A DNA stretch of 64,000 bases. Source: Alphaproteobacteria bacterium (lineage in GTDB: Bacteria > Pseudomonadota > Alphaproteobacteria > Caulobacterales > Maricaulaceae). Shown piece after piece: positions 26,864 through 36,408 of this stretch. The translations under genes were made by a program, and so were the position numbers. The stretch is from positions 310,001 through 374,000 of the forward strand of contig WGNG01000009.1 in assembly GCA_016124675.1 (NCBI GenBank), in the 5' to 3' direction. Under the pieces are notes generated by a model. The model ran no database searches, had not been told where the DNA came from, and worked only from the letters and a program-made list of their open reading frames with translations. Numbering within the stretch: position 1 is the stretch's first letter; each line of letters opens with the position of its first letter.

Positions 26864-27283
26864 ATGTCCCTGATCGCCACACTTCTGGCCGCCCTCTCGC
26901 TGCTGAGCGCGTCCGATACAGCCGATCTGCAACACGCCGCCGCAGCGCTGGAAGCCGAGGCCAACGCCCGCGCGCAGTTGATGGCGGCGACGCCCGGAGC
27001 GCCCGCTCGCGCGCTCAATGCTGGCGACCCCGTGCTGGACGGCCTCGACGCCCTGTCATTGGCGGCCGCGCGCCATGCGAGCGCCATTGACGCGGCGGGC
27101 GGCGCCCGCGATCTCGCCTGCATCTTCCGCGGCCTGAGCGCCGACGCCGCCGCCTGGCCCGAACAGCTGGCCGGCATGGACCGCGCCGCCGACCAGGCGC
27201 GCGCCTATCGCGAGATTGCAAGGCTGGCCAATCACGCCGCCCGTCTGGCGCAAGAGGATATCCGGTCGGCGCCGCCCGCCTAG
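26864..27283 (+). CDS. small exported helical protein, unknown
   Basis: 139 residues. A short signal-like start (MSLIATLLAALSLLSASDTA) is followed by an Ala-rich, Arg/Glu-dotted sequence likely to be all alpha-helical (AAAALEAEANARAQLMAA; RAYREIARLANHAARLAQED). It has two cysteines at most and no recognised motif. Codon use matches its neighbours. I do not recognise a family. Confidence 0.6.
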   Translation: MSLIATLLAALSLLSASDTADLQHAAAALEAEANARAQLMAATPGAPARALNAGDPVLDGLDALSLAAARHASAIDAAGGARDLACIFRGLSADAAAWPEQLAGMDRAADQARAYREIARLANHAARLAQEDIRSAPPA

Positions 27284-27343
27284 CGTTCACGACACGCCTG
27301 AAGAGCTCTCGCCGGAACGCCGCCGCGCGTTATAGTATGCGGC

Positions 27344-28099
27344 ATGATCGCCGTTGCGCTTGTGATGCTCTCCTTCGCCCTGTCCGCGCCGCATCCTGGC
27401 GCGCTTGAAGCCTATGAGCGCGGCGACTGGGCCGGCGCCGAGGCGGCGGCTGACGTCCGTTCCGATGCTGAAAACCGCACGCTCGCGGCCCAGGCGGCGC
27501 TCACCCCGCTCATGCTGGGCGACATGTCCGGCGCGTCACGCAGCGACCGGCGGGAGATCGCAAGGCGCGCGCAAGACCATGCGCGGGCCGCCATCGCGGC
27601 GGATCCCGGCTATGCGCCGGCGCATTTGCGCCTCGCCGCCGCGATCGGGTTCGAGGCGCGCTATATCAATCCTGTACGCGCGGCGATGATGGGCCTGCCC
27701 CAGGAGGGAAAGCGCCATATCGAGACCGCCCTGTCGCTCGACCCCGACGATCCCTGGGCCGAGGGCATGCTGGGCGCCTGGCATATGGAGGTGGCGCGCC
27801 GCGCCCGCCCGGGCATGTTCGGGTCAGATGCAGAGGAAGGGCGGGACCGCTACCGCGCCGCCGCGGCGCGGGCGGGCGATGATCCGTCCATCGCCTTCCA
27901 TTTCGCGCTCGCCCTGATCGCCGCCGACCCGCACGCCCATGGCGATGAAGCGCTGGCGCTGCTGGATGAGGCCCGGGCAGCCGACGCGCCCGGCGCGTTT
28001 GAAGATGCGATCCGGGCCCAGGCGGGCGCGCTGCATGCGCTGCTCGCGCGCGACCGGGAGGCGGCTCAGACCGAAGCGATCCGGCGGCTGGAGGAGTAG
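27344..28099 (+). CDS. exported TPR-like protein, unknown
   Basis: 251 residues beginning with a signal peptide (MIAVALVMLSFALSAPHPGA). TPR-like helix pairs can be seen: ALEAYERGDWAGAEAAADV, ARAAIAADPGYAPAHLRLA, HIETALSLDPDDPWAEGML, and IAFHFALALIAADPHAHGD, each with the small-residue and Pro spacing of TPR units. It therefore probably binds another protein in the periplasm. It is convergent with, and two bases from, the ABC transporter gene. No specific family recognised. Confidence 0.7.
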   Translation: MIAVALVMLSFALSAPHPGALEAYERGDWAGAEAAADVRSDAENRTLAAQAALTPLMLGDMSGASRSDRREIARRAQDHARAAIAADPGYAPAHLRLAAAIGFEARYINPVRAAMMGLPQEGKRHIETALSLDPDDPWAEGMLGAWHMEVARRARPGMFGSDAEEGRDRYRAAAARAGDDPSIAFHFALALIAADPHAHGDEALALLDEARAADAPGAFEDAIRAQAGALHALLARDREAAQTEAIRRLEE

Positions 28100-28101
28100 C
28101 C

Positions 28102-29793
28102 CTACCCGCCCGTCAGCTGCAGGGCGCTGAGGCGGGCGTAGAGGCCTCCGGCCTCGGTGAGGCTCGCATGGTCGCCCTGTTCGGCGATCCGGCCCTGATC
28201 GAGCACATAGATGCGGTCGGCCTTGCGCACGGTGGACAGGCGGTGGGCGATGACCAGCGTGGTGCGCCCCTCGGCCAGCCGATCCAGCGCCGCCTGGACG
28301 CGGGCTTCGGCTTCGGCGTCCAGGGCAGACGTGGCTTCATCCAGCAAAAGGATGGGCGCGTCTTTCAGTATGGCGCGGGCGATGGCGATGCGCTGGCGCT
28401 GACCGCCCGACAGGCTGGTCCCCTTCGGGCCGACGCGGGCGTCATAGCCACCTGGCAACGCCATGATGAAATCATGGGCGTCGGCGGCCTTGGCGGCGGC
28501 GATCATCGCGTCGGGGTCTGCGTCAGGGCGGCCCAGGGCGATATTTGCCGCGACGGTATCGTCGAACAGGATGATGTCCTGGCTGACCAGCGCGGCGGCG
28601 GCGCGAACGCTTTTGAGGGTCGCCACGCGGATATCCTGATTGTCAATGAGTACGCGGCCCGCCGACGGGTCATAGAGCCGGGCGGCGAGGTTGAGGAGCG
28701 TGGTCTTGCCCGAGCCGGACGGGCCCACGAGGGCAATGGTCTCACCCGCGCGCGCCTCCAGCGTCACGCCGTCCACCGCCGCGCGCACGCCGTCATAGCC
28801 GAAATGCACGTCCTCAAACCGCACTGCACCGCCATTGAGGACCAGATCGGACGCGCCGGGCGCCTCGATGACCGTGTCGGTCTCGTCGATCAGGGCAAAG
28901 ACGCGGTCGAGCACGGCGAAACCTTCCTGCATCACGCCCGCCAGCGAGGCCAGCGCCCGCGCCGCCGGGCTGACCACGAGGATGGCGGCGATAATGCCCA
29001 GAAGCTGGCTGATCCCGGCCTCGCCCTGCAAGGCGCGCCAGCCCAAAATGACGAACACGCCCGCCAGCGCGATCATGCCGGCGATCTCCATCAACGGCTC
29101 GATGCGGGCGCGCTGGCGGATCATGGACAGGAGCAGGCGAAAGCGCTCGGCAAAGCGGGCGCGGGCGCGCGCATTGACCCGGTCTTCCAGGGTGAAGCTC
29201 TTGATCATCCGGGCGCCCGACAGGCTTTCATCGAGAAAGCTCGTTACATCGCCCGCCTGTGACTGCACCGCGTCAGCGCGCTTGCGGATCGCCTGGCCGA
29301 TGCGCAGCACGGGCTGACCCACCAGCGGCAGCACCACCAGCACGTAGAGCGCCAGCATCCAGTCGATCCAGACCATCCAGGCGATGCCCAGAATGACCAT
29401 GAACAGGTCACGGGTGAGGCTATTGGCCGCGCGCACCAGGCTCTCGCGCAGCATGGTGATGTCATTGGTGAAGCGCGAAATGAGCGAACCCGTCGCCTCG
29501 CCCTGCAGGCGCGCGAAATCGGCGGTGACGAGGCGGGCGTACATGGCGCTCTGCAGATCGCGCATGATCGACAAGGCGAGCTGATTGGTGGCGATGGTCT
29601 GGCCGTAGAGCGAGGCGGCGCGGACAAGCCCCAGCGCGCCAATCAGGGCGGGCGCAACCCACAGCACGCGCGGATCAGCCGCCTCGATCATCCGGCTCGC
29701 CAGATGCACCGCCCCGGCATAGGATGAGCCGGCCGCCGCGGTGATCAGGGACAGGAGCACACCCCAGCCGAACAGGGCGAACCGGCCGGGCAT
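28102..29793 (-). CDS. msbA: MsbA-like ABC transporter (fused membrane and ATPase)
   Basis: Half-transporter of the lipid-exporter type. 563 residues from the ATG at 29793: six membrane segments in about residues 1-285, then an ATPase with Walker A LVGPSGSGKTT, Q-loop LVSQDIILFDD, signature LSGGQRQRIAIARA and Walker B ILLLDEATSALD. The ATG falls at the start of the first membrane helix and removes an amphipathic leader (ARALAARLWRDF) that this family normally has. The frame is open 28 more codons to a CTG (29877) overlapping the DUF4170 stop as CTGA, so the true start may be that rare codon. Last gene of an operon with DUF4170, as for envelope genes. Confidence 0.85.
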   Translation of the reverse strand: MPGRFALFGWGVLLSLITAAAGSSYAGAVHLASRMIEAADPRVLWVAPALIGALGLVRAASLYGQTIATNQLALSIMRDLQSAMYARLVTADFARLQGEATGSLISRFTNDITMLRESLVRAANSLTRDLFMVILGIAWMVWIDWMLALYVLVVLPLVGQPVLRIGQAIRKRADAVQSQAGDVTSFLDESLSGARMIKSFTLEDRVNARARARFAERFRLLLSMIRQRARIEPLMEIAGMIALAGVFVILGWRALQGEAGISQLLGIIAAILVVSPAARALASLAGVMQEGFAVLDRVFALIDETDTVIEAPGASDLVLNGGAVRFEDVHFGYDGVRAAVDGVTLEARAGETIALVGPSGSGKTTLLNLAARLYDPSAGRVLIDNQDIRVATLKSVRAAAALVSQDIILFDDTVAANIALGRPDADPDAMIAAAKAADAHDFIMALPGGYDARVGPKGTSLSGGQRQRIAIARAILKDAPILLLDEATSALDAEAEARVQAALDRLAEGRTTLVIAHRLSTVRKADRIYVLDQGRIAEQGDHASLTEAGGLYARLSALQLTGG

Positions 29794-29873
29794 GAAATCG
29801 CGCCACAGCCGGGCGGCCAGGGCGCGCGCGCCGGACCGGGTGGCTGCCGGCGGCGCCGGGGCGGGCGGGGCGC

Positions 29874-30122
29874 TCAGGACGGGCCGCTCCGGCCCGGATC
29901 CAGCAGCCGGTGGGCGTGGATCACGAAAAAGCGCATATGGGCGTTGTCCACCGTGCGCTGCGCCGCAGCCCGCCAGGCGTCGCGTGCAGTTTCATAGTTG
30001 GGATAGGCGCCGACGAACTCCACGTTCGACAAATCCTTGAACTCGTGGGCGCCCGGGCCGAGATCCTTCAGCTCCCCGCCGATGACGAGGTGCAAGAGCT
30101 GGGGCGAATCATGGGCGCTCAT
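29874..30122 (-). CDS. DUF4170 protein
   Basis: 82 residues, small and soluble: HLVIGGELKDLGPGAHEFKD, VEFVGAYPNYETARDAWRAA and MRFFVIHAHRLLDP are the family blocks of DUF4170, which is common in alphaproteobacteria next to CysQ-like and lipid A genes. No activity is known to me. The ATG at 30122 overlaps the stop of the upstream phosphatase gene by 4 bp, and its own stop overlaps the presumed start of the ABC gene. Confidence 0.88.
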   Translation of the reverse strand: MSAHDSPQLLHLVIGGELKDLGPGAHEFKDLSNVEFVGAYPNYETARDAWRAAAQRTVDNAHMRFFVIHAHRLLDPGRSGPS

Positions 30123-30898
30123 GGCGTGTCCTCCTGTGCGAGCCGCTCTAATAGCAAGGCGTGCAGCGCCGGGCCAGCCGCCAGCGGCGCAGGCTGGCGG
30201 GGCGGGTCGCCATCATAGCGCAGGGCGCGGCCTGTGCGGTCCGTGATGCGCCCGCCCGCCTCGGTGATCAGCAGATGCCCGGCGGCGAGATCCCAGTCCC
30301 ATTTCGGCCGCACCGCGACGACGCCGTCAAAGAGGCCGGACGCCGCCAGCGCCAGGCGCAGCGCAGCCGAGTTGACCGTTGACGCCTGCGCGCCGAGATC
30401 GCGCAGCCCTGTCAGCCGCCCGGGATCGCCGAGGATGCGCGCGCCGGCGATCGCCGCGTGGCCGCTCATGCGCATGCGCCGGCCATTGAGCCGGGCGCCC
30501 TGGCCCTGCACAGCATCCCACAATCGCTCGGTGGAGGGGTCATAAATCGCCGCGGCGACCGGAACGCCGTCCTCAATCACCGCCACGGACACCACAAACT
30601 CCGGCCGCCCCTTGATGAAGGCGCGCGTGCCGTCGATGGGATCGACGACAAATGTGCGCGCGGCGCTGAGGCGGGAGCGGTCGTCGGCCGTCTCTTCCGA
30701 CAGCCAGCCATAATCCGGGCGGGCCGGGATCAGATGATCCTTCAGGAGCGCGTCGGCGGCGAGGTCGGCATTGCTGACCGGGTCATCGGGCCCCTTGTCC
30801 CAGGCGCGCAGGCCCCTTGCGCGAAAGGCGAGCGCCAGCTGGCCCGCATCGCGCGCCGCGCGGGCGATCAGATCGCGATCAGCCTCAGCGCCCGCCAA
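30119..30898 (-). CDS. cysQ: CysQ/inositol monophosphatase family phosphatase
   Basis: Probably 3'(2'),5'-bisphosphate nucleotidase, which clears PAP formed in sulfur metabolism. 259 residues from TTG at 30898. The metal site is built from SEETADD, the DPIDGTRAFI motif and WDWDLAAGHLLITEAGG, the IMPase superfamily set. I chose TTG because it overlaps the end of the upstream PmbA gene by 14 bp with GAAGG 9 bases before it; the frame is open further back but inside the upstream gene. An inositol-phosphatase activity is the alternative. Neighbouring DUF4170 fits the CysQ annotation seen in related genomes. Confidence 0.82.
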   Translation of the reverse strand: MAGAEADRDLIARAARDAGQLALAFRARGLRAWDKGPDDPVSNADLAADALLKDHLIPARPDYGWLSEETADDRSRLSAARTFVVDPIDGTRAFIKGRPEFVVSVAVIEDGVPVAAAIYDPSTERLWDAVQGQGARLNGRRMRMSGHAAIAGARILGDPGRLTGLRDLGAQASTVNSAALRLALAASGLFDGVVAVRPKWDWDLAAGHLLITEAGGRITDRTGRALRYDGDPPRQPAPLAAGPALHALLLERLAQEDTP

Positions 30899-32261
30899 CC
30901 GACAGGCCTTCGACCAGAACGCTCGGGGCGTTGACCGAGCCTTCAAACTCGAGATCCGAGCCGGGGATGAGGCGCGCAAAGATATCAATCAGATTGCCCG
31001 CCACCGTCACCTCGCTGACCGGGCCGGCGCGCTTGCCGCCCTCGATCGCGAACCCCGCCACCCCGACCGACCAGTCGCCGGTATTGGCGTTGAGCGAGGG
31101 GCCGAACATTTCGGTCACCAGGAGCCCGTCGCCCGCTTCAGCGATCAGCTCATCCAGGCTCGCCTCGCCCGGCGCCAGATGCACATTCGCCGCGCTCACG
31201 CCCGGCGGGCCGCCCATATTGCGCGACGCGTGTCCGGTGAGCGCCATGCCCAGCTGGCGGGCGCTGGCGGCGTTGATCAGCCAGGTGGTGACCACCCCGT
31301 CCTCCACCAACGCACGCGGGCGGCAGGCCACGCCCTCGCCGTCAGCGCCGCGCGCCCCGAAGCTCCAGTCGCGCAGCGGGTCCTCGATGATGTTGATGTC
31401 ATCGGCGAAGACGCGCTGTCCCAGCCGGTCGCGCAGGAAGGACGTGCCGCGCGCAATGGCCGGGCCGGAGATCGCCCCCAGAAGCGCCGACACGAAGACG
31501 CCGGATTCGCGCCGGTCGAACACCACCGGCCGCTTGCCCGACGCCACCTTGCCCGAGCCGAGCCGGGCCACCGCGCGCTCACCGGCGCTGCGGCCGATGG
31601 CGTCCGGCGATTTCAGATCGCTGAGGCGGCGCGACGCGTGTGAATCATAGTCACGCTCCATGGCCTCGCCCCGCTTGGCGATGGCGGAGACGCCCAGCCC
31701 ATAGCGCGAGCCGCGCCGGGCGATCTCGAACCCGTTGGAAGCCGCCGCCGCCGACGCGCCGGCGCCCAGGCTCGCGCCGGCGGAACTCACCGTGCTGACG
31801 CCGGCCACCGAGCGCGCCGCGTCTTCGAGGCGCAACGCAGCCAGCTCCAGGCCCGCCTCGTCCAATGCGGCGTCTTCATAGGAGGCGATCTTCGGCAGAT
31901 GGCGCGCCAGCGCGTCGGGCTCGACGAGGCCGCAATACGGGTCCTCCGGCGCGATGCGCGCCATGGCGATGGCGCGCTCGATCGCCAGCGCCTGACCGGC
32001 CGCCGACAGATCGGACAAGCTGACACCCGCTTGGCGCTGGCCGATGAACACCCGCACGCCCGCCTCGCGGTTCTCCGACCGCTCCAGGCTTTCCAGCGCG
32101 CCGTCGCGCACGCTGGCCTCCAGCGAACGCGATTCGCTCACCAGCGCTTCGGCATGGTGCGCGCCGGCTTTCAGGGCGGCGTCGCGCAAGGTGCGGGCAA
32201 GATCAAGCAGCGCGTCCGGATCGGGCGCGCCCTCGCGGGTCCTGGGGGAGGTCTGGCTCAT
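30885..32261 (-). CDS. pmbA: TldD/PmbA family metalloprotease-like protein
   Basis: PmbA (TldE) pairs with TldD to form a protease that processes peptides such as microcins and CcdA. 458 residues. Recognisable blocks are HAEALVSESRSLEASVRDG, ENREAGVRVFIGQRQAGVS, PVVFDRRESGVFVSALLGA, and the C-terminal NIYIEP-like/GDWSVGVAGFAIEGGK. The HExxxH metal motif that marks TldD is absent, which identifies the PmbA side. A TldD gene is not in the window. I chose the ATG at 32261; a GTG at 32270 is possible. It heads the coupled operon with cysQ, DUF4170 and the ABC transporter. Confidence 0.9.
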   Translation of the reverse strand: MSQTSPRTREGAPDPDALLDLARTLRDAALKAGAHHAEALVSESRSLEASVRDGALESLERSENREAGVRVFIGQRQAGVSLSDLSAAGQALAIERAIAMARIAPEDPYCGLVEPDALARHLPKIASYEDAALDEAGLELAALRLEDAARSVAGVSTVSSAGASLGAGASAAAASNGFEIARRGSRYGLGVSAIAKRGEAMERDYDSHASRRLSDLKSPDAIGRSAGERAVARLGSGKVASGKRPVVFDRRESGVFVSALLGAISGPAIARGTSFLRDRLGQRVFADDINIIEDPLRDWSFGARGADGEGVACRPRALVEDGVVTTWLINAASARQLGMALTGHASRNMGGPPGVSAANVHLAPGEASLDELIAEAGDGLLVTEMFGPSLNANTGDWSVGVAGFAIEGGKRAGPVSEVTVAGNLIDIFARLIPGSDLEFEGSVNAPSVLVEGLSVGGR

Positions 32262-32320
32262 GGCCCGCACATAGCCCGCGCACGCTTGCGGAGCAATGCA
32301 GCGCGGTCAGATCAGGACGC

Positions 32321-32722
32321 TCACAGCAGGGCGTGTACAGCCAGCCCGGCGCCCAGCACGATGTAGACAATCAGCGTCAAGAGGGTGCCGGCCATGCGGC
32401 CCGGGCTGGTCCCGGCGGAGCCCGACAGGCCCCAGCCGTGCAGGATGCGCCCGGCCGTCAGCATCACGCCCAGAACGTGGATGGCGATAACCGGCGCGCC
32501 CAGCGCCGCCGCCGCCACCAGGCCGATCAGCGCGGCCGGCGTCCACTCCGTGCCGTTGGCATGGGCGCGCACAGCGAGGATGAGCTTTTCCTGTCCGCCA
32601 TCGCCGACACCGATTTTCGTGGCCTGGCGCTGGCGCATGACCATCACGCCCAGCACCAGAAGAATGAGCAGATTGAGGCCCACATAAAGCCCCGCCGCCG
32701 TCATCGCTGTGGTCGCCATCAT
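32321..32722 (-). CDS. MAPEG family membrane protein
   Basis: 133 residues with four likely transmembrane helices (about 8-27, 58-75, 78-95, 110-130). The pattern VMRQRQATKIGVGDG followed by RAHANGTEWTPAAL and HVLGVMLTAGRILHGWGL is the MAPEG fold (E-x-x-R-A-x-x-N-x-x-E like motif, here RAHANGTEW). Eukaryotic members act in eicosanoid and glutathione metabolism; bacterial members are largely uncharacterised and may bind glutathione. Cytosolic-side charge pattern fits an inner-membrane protein. Confidence 0.85.
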   Translation of the reverse strand: MMATTAMTAAGLYVGLNLLILLVLGVMVMRQRQATKIGVGDGGQEKLILAVRAHANGTEWTPAALIGLVAAAALGAPVIAIHVLGVMLTAGRILHGWGLSGSAGTSPGRMAGTLLTLIVYIVLGAGLAVHALL

Positions 32723-32745
32723 CTTCTAACCCCCTGTTGAGCCGG

Positions 32746-33417
32746 TCAGTCCTGCGCCGCCGGTTTTTTCGCCGCTTCGGCTATGGCCCCGGCCAGCACG
32801 TCCGGCGCTTCCGCCCCGGATACGGCAAACCGGCCATTGAAAATGAAGCAGGGCACCCCCTGCACGCCCAGCGAGCGGTAGAATTGCTCTTCGCGCTCGA
32901 CCTGTGCGCTGTCCCGGTCCGTACCGAGCAGGTCGCGCACCACGTCAGCGTCCATACCCGCCTCACCCGCCAGTCCGGCCAGAACGTCCGGCGAGCCGAT
33001 ATCGCGGCGATCCTCAAAGAAGGCCTTGTGGATGAGGTCGAGCACGGTTTCGCCCAGACCCTGACCCTGCGCCCAGCGGATCACCCGGTGGGCATTGAGC
33101 GTGTTGGGACGAATCTCGATGGCGTCGAAATTGAACACGATGCCCGCGCCGGGCGCAGCCTGTTCGAGATGGTCGCGCATCGCCTTGAACCGGTCGGGCG
33201 CACCGGCGGAGGCGGCGGCGAATTTGCGCGCCATATACTCGCCATAGGGCACGCCCGCCTTCGGCACGGACGCATCCAGCTGAAACGGGCGCAGCACCGT
33301 CTCGACGGGGATATGAGGGACCAGCGCCCGCGCCGCGCTCCAGTAGCGCAGGCCCAGCCAGCACCAGGGACAGACCGGATCGGTCACCAGATCAACGGAG
33401 ACAGGGTAAACGCTCAT
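32746..33417 (-). CDS. DsbA-family (FrnE-like) oxidoreductase
   Basis: 223 residues of the DsbA-like thioredoxin fold with a helical insert. The active site is D-P-V-C-P-W-C-W (CPWC, about residues 15-18), and the cis-Pro loop is GVQGVPCFIFNG. There is no signal peptide, so it acts in the cytoplasm like FrnE and HCCA isomerase relatives rather than as a periplasmic disulfide donor. The C-terminal cysteine in VPCFIF is typical of FrnE. Substrate unknown. Confidence 0.87.
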   Translation of the reverse strand: MSVYPVSVDLVTDPVCPWCWLGLRYWSAARALVPHIPVETVLRPFQLDASVPKAGVPYGEYMARKFAAASAGAPDRFKAMRDHLEQAAPGAGIVFNFDAIEIRPNTLNAHRVIRWAQGQGLGETVLDLIHKAFFEDRRDIGSPDVLAGLAGEAGMDADVVRDLLGTDRDSAQVEREEQFYRSLGVQGVPCFIFNGRFAVSGAEAPDVLAGAIAEAAKKPAAQD

Positions 33418-33465
33418 GGATAAGAGTCTAGCGTGATTGCGGCGGGAGGGAACAGGGCTTTCGCG

Positions 33466-34200
33466 TCAGAGGGCGGGCTCGGCGTCGCGGCGGAACCAGC
33501 CGGTGATCGCCAGGCGCGGACCCGGCGCAAACGGCGCCACGATGCTCACAGCGTGAGGCTGAGGCACCTTGAAAACGGCAAGCCGGTTAAATCGCGGAAC
33601 CAGACCCGCCTTCACATCACCCGCCTCATCGAGCAATTGCAGCACACCGCCGAAATCGGCGCACCAGTCGCGGGCGAGATTGAGGACAAAGGCCGCGCTG
33701 CGGTCCTTGCCTTGAGCAAAGTCATCGTGGGCGGTCAGGAAATGCCCCGCGCTGTACCGGGTCAGCTGGCAGTCGGCGAACCGGATCGCCGGATCGCCGG
33801 TGAGGCGCCGTCCCAGCGCGATGAACGCGTCCGAGGCGATCAGCTGCGCCGCCTCAGCCAGGACCGGATCGCCCAGCGTGCCCCGCCGGCCACGCTCATA
33901 GAGATTGAGCTGGTCATACAGGTAGCAGAAGCCGGCCCGGGCCTCGCGCGCGACAAGCGCGTCAAACCCCGCCCGGCGTGAGGTCTCCAGCCGGTCCATC
34001 TCCGCAGACACGAACTCGCGGTGCTGCCCGTCGATCACCGTCACGAGGCTCCAGTCCTGGCAGGCGAGTCCCGCCTTGTACAAGCGCTCGGCGAAGGGCG
34101 CGGCGAGGACCGCATTCACGGCTGCAAAGCCCGTCGCGGCAAACATCCGGGCCGGTTCGGCGAGGTCGATATCAGCGCGGAGCGGGTTCGGGCGGGCCAT
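33466..34200 (-). CDS. 2OG-Fe(II) oxygenase, prolyl hydroxylase-like
   Basis: 244 residues. The double-stranded beta-helix core carries the iron triad: H-x-D in HFLTAHDDF (near residues 154-162) and a distal His in VPQPHAVSIV, and the 2-oxoglutarate Arg is in RLAITGWFRR near the C-terminus. The N-terminal region (LACQDWSLVTVIDGQHREF) resembles P4H-like bacterial oxygenases that often hydroxylate protein residues. The ATG at 34200 is used; TTG at 34206 is also in frame. The substrate is unknown. Divergent small genes or partners are not apparent. Confidence 0.8.
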   Translation of the reverse strand: MARPNPLRADIDLAEPARMFAATGFAAVNAVLAAPFAERLYKAGLACQDWSLVTVIDGQHREFVSAEMDRLETSRRAGFDALVAREARAGFCYLYDQLNLYERGRRGTLGDPVLAEAAQLIASDAFIALGRRLTGDPAIRFADCQLTRYSAGHFLTAHDDFAQGKDRSAAFVLNLARDWCADFGGVLQLLDEAGDVKAGLVPRFNRLAVFKVPQPHAVSIVAPFAPGPRLAITGWFRRDAEPAL

Positions 34201-34251
34201 GGTCAATCCGGCAACAGGCGGGATCAGGGAGCGTGCGCCCGTCTCCAGGTT

Positions 34252-35442
34252 TTACTGTGGCATGGTCTGGTGCGGCGCGTCTGCGCCAGCGTCAGCGGCT
34301 CGCTCCAGCCGGATCCGCTCGCTGGCGCGCAGCTTGACACTTTCGCTCTTGAGCTGGCCGCAGGCGGCGAAGATGTCGCGGCCGCGCGGCGTGCGCACCG
34401 GGCTGGCATAGCCGGCGCGGTTCACCACGTCGGCGAAGCGCTCGATCGTCTCCCAGTCCGAACACGCATAGGGGCTGCCCGGCCAGGGATTGAACGGGAT
34501 GAGGTTGATCTTGGCCGGAATGCCCTGCAGGAGGCGCACCAGCGCCCTGGCTTCAGCCAGCGAGTCATTGACGCCCTTGAGCATCACATATTCGAACGTC
34601 ACCCGGCGGGCGTTGGAGAGGTCGGGGTAGCCGCGGATCGCGTCGAGAAGCTGTGCGATCGGGTATTTCTTGTTCAGCGGAACGAGCTCGTTGCGCAGCT
34701 CATCATTGGTGGCGTGCAGGCTGATGGCCAGCATGGCGCGGGTGCGCTCGCCCAGCTCGCGGATTTTCGGGACCACGCCGGAGGTGGACACGGTCGTCCT
34801 GCGCCGGCTTATGGCCATGCCGTCGCCGTCGGAGATGATGTCGATGGCGTCGCTGACCGCGTCGAGATTGTAGAGCGGCTCGCCCATGCCCATGAAGACG
34901 ATATTGGTGATCTTGCGGTCTTCGTTCGAAGTCGGCCATTCGCCCAGGTCATCGCGGGCGATCATCACCTGGGCGGCGATCTCGGCGGCGGTGAGATTGC
35001 GCACCAGCTTCTGGGTGCCCGTGTGACAGAAGGTGCAGGTCAGGGTGCAGCCCACCTGGCTGGACACGCACAGCGCCCCCGACCGGCCGACATCGGGGAT
35101 GAACACCGTCTCGGCCTCCACGCCCGGGGCGAAGCGGATCAGGTATTTGCGCGTGCCGTCCACACTGACGAGGCGCTCCACGATCTCGGGGCGGGACAGC
35201 GTGAAACATGATTTCAGCGCGCTGCGCAAATCCTTGGAAACATTGGTCATCGCGCCAAAATCGGTGACGCCGTAATGATAGATCCAGCGCCAGAGCTGGT
35301 CGGCGCGCATCTTCGCCTTGCCCGCATCCACGCCGGCATGGGCGATCAGCGCGTCGCGCAATTGCGCGCGCGTCAGGCCGGCAAGGCTTTGCGGGCCGGG
35401 CTGGGGCCGGTTGGCGAAATCGATGTTCAGCGCGGTGCTCAT
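34252..35442 (-). CDS. rlmN: dual-specificity rRNA/tRNA methyltransferase RlmN
   Basis: Radical SAM enzyme that methylates C2 of A2503 in 23S rRNA and A37 of some tRNAs. 396 residues. The CxxxCxxC cluster motif reads [11 protein letters not shown], followed by the RlmN blocks [13 protein letters not shown] and [30 protein letters not shown], and [11 protein letters not shown], plus a C-terminal Cys in [12 protein letters not shown] that carries the methyl intermediate. The N-terminal accessory domain is [10 protein letters not shown]-like here as [11 protein letters not shown]. Standard length. Confidence 0.96.
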   Translation of the reverse strand: MSTALNIDFANRPQPGPQSLAGLTRAQLRDALIAHAGVDAGKAKMRADQLWRWIYHYGVTDFGAMTNVSKDLRSALKSCFTLSRPEIVERLVSVDGTRKYLIRFAPGVEAETVFIPDVGRSGALCVSSQVGCTLTCTFCHTGTQKLVRNLTAAEIAAQVMIARDDLGEWPTSNEDRKITNIVFMGMGEPLYNLDAVSDAIDIISDGDGMAISRRRTTVSTSGVVPKIRELGERTRAMLAISLHATNDELRNELVPLNKKYPIAQLLDAIRGYPDLSNARRVTFEYVMLKGVNDSLAEARALVRLLQGIPAKINLIPFNPWPGSPYACSDWETIERFADVVNRAGYASPVRTPRGRDIFAACGQLKSESVKLRASERIRLERAADAGADAPHQTMPQ

Positions 35443-35531
35443 GGCCGCGCGGTATAGTCCAAACGCGGCGAAAATGCGAGGGCCGCAGCGCGCCCTTGAA
35501 AGGGGCGCCCGGTTCGCGTCAAGTGCGGCCC

Positions 35532-36302
35532 ATGAAGCTCATCTGCCACCCCCTTTCCGCCGGCGCCCCGCCGATCCGCCCTGCGTCCCAGAAGCGCCAG
35601 TGGATGGACGATACGCCCGAAGGCTTCGCCTATCGCTGCCTGCCCCTGGTGGTGGCCAACCAGCATGGCTGGGAGGTGTTTGCGCCTTTCGGCCTCACCG
35701 CGCGCTGGAATGGCGGGGTGCGGGTGGAGGATGTGGAGGTGGTGCTGGACCAGCCGCTCTCCATGGGGCAGGCCGGCTCGGCCATGGCCAATTTCGGCTC
35801 GGGCATCCTTACCTTCGAGATGGGCTTTCTTTTGCGCACCCCGCCGGGCTGGAATATCTGGGTCCAGGGCCCGGTGAACCAGCCCAAGGACGGAATATCG
35901 CCGCTCACCGGCGTGATCGAGACCGACTGGAGCCCCTATACCTTCACCATGAACTGGCGCTTCACCCGGCCGGGCGAGGTGCGGTTTGAAGCGGGCGAAG
36001 CCATCGCGCATCTGTTTCCGGTGCGCCGCGACCTGTTCGAGCGCGTGCAGCCCGAACTGCGCACCATTCACGCCGACCCGAAGACCGCCAGTCAGATGGA
36101 TATCTGGCGCGAGAGCCGCACCGATTTCATGAAGCGGCTGAAAACCCATGACCCCCAGGCGGTGGAGGAGAAATGGCAGAAGGGCTATTTCCGCGGCCTC
36201 CTGCCCGACGGCTCCAGGGGTCCGGCCGATCACAAGACCAGGCTGAAGGTGAAGCCGTTCACCGAAGCCCCCGCCCCCGGCAAGCCGGCGCGCAAGCGCT
36301 GA
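35532..36302 (+). CDS. DUF6065-like protein, unknown
   Basis: 256 residues that resemble DUF6065, an uncharacterised bacterial family. Conserved-looking stretches are [78 protein letters not shown] and [20 protein letters not shown]. These Trp/Gly-rich beta blocks suggest an all-beta catalytic or binding domain. No motif gives an activity. I chose the ATG at 35532; the frame is open from 35496. Its stop is 39 bases before the first copy of the direct repeat that borders the islet. Confidence 0.72.
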   Translation: MKLICHPLSAGAPPIRPASQKRQWMDDTPEGFAYRCLPLVVANQHGWEVFAPFGLTARWNGGVRVEDVEVVLDQPLSMGQAGSAMANFGSGILTFEMGFLLRTPPGWNIWVQGPVNQPKDGISPLTGVIETDWSPYTFTMNWRFTRPGEVRFEAGEAIAHLFPVRRDLFERVQPELRTIHADPKTASQMDIWRESRTDFMKRLKTHDPQAVEEKWQKGYFRGLLPDGSRGPADHKTRLKVKPFTEAPAPGKPARKR

Positions 36303-36341
36303 GGGCAGGACGGCGGAGGGCACCGTACGCGGTCGGCCGGG

Positions 36342-36374
36342 GCCATATTCGCCTTCCCCGATCCTGAAAACTTT
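36342..36374. repeat. direct repeat, left copy, bordering the islet
   Basis: 33 bases beginning gccatattcgccttccccga and ending tgaaaacttt. It matches the right copy at 37586-37618 at 31 of 33 positions; the two differences are at 36362-36363. The repeats are in the same orientation and enclose the AT-richer stretch with the HEPN-like and membrane-protein genes. Confidence 0.85.
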
Positions 36375-36408
36375 GGCGATTGTATAGATGACTTAACAGG
36401 CGCCAAAG

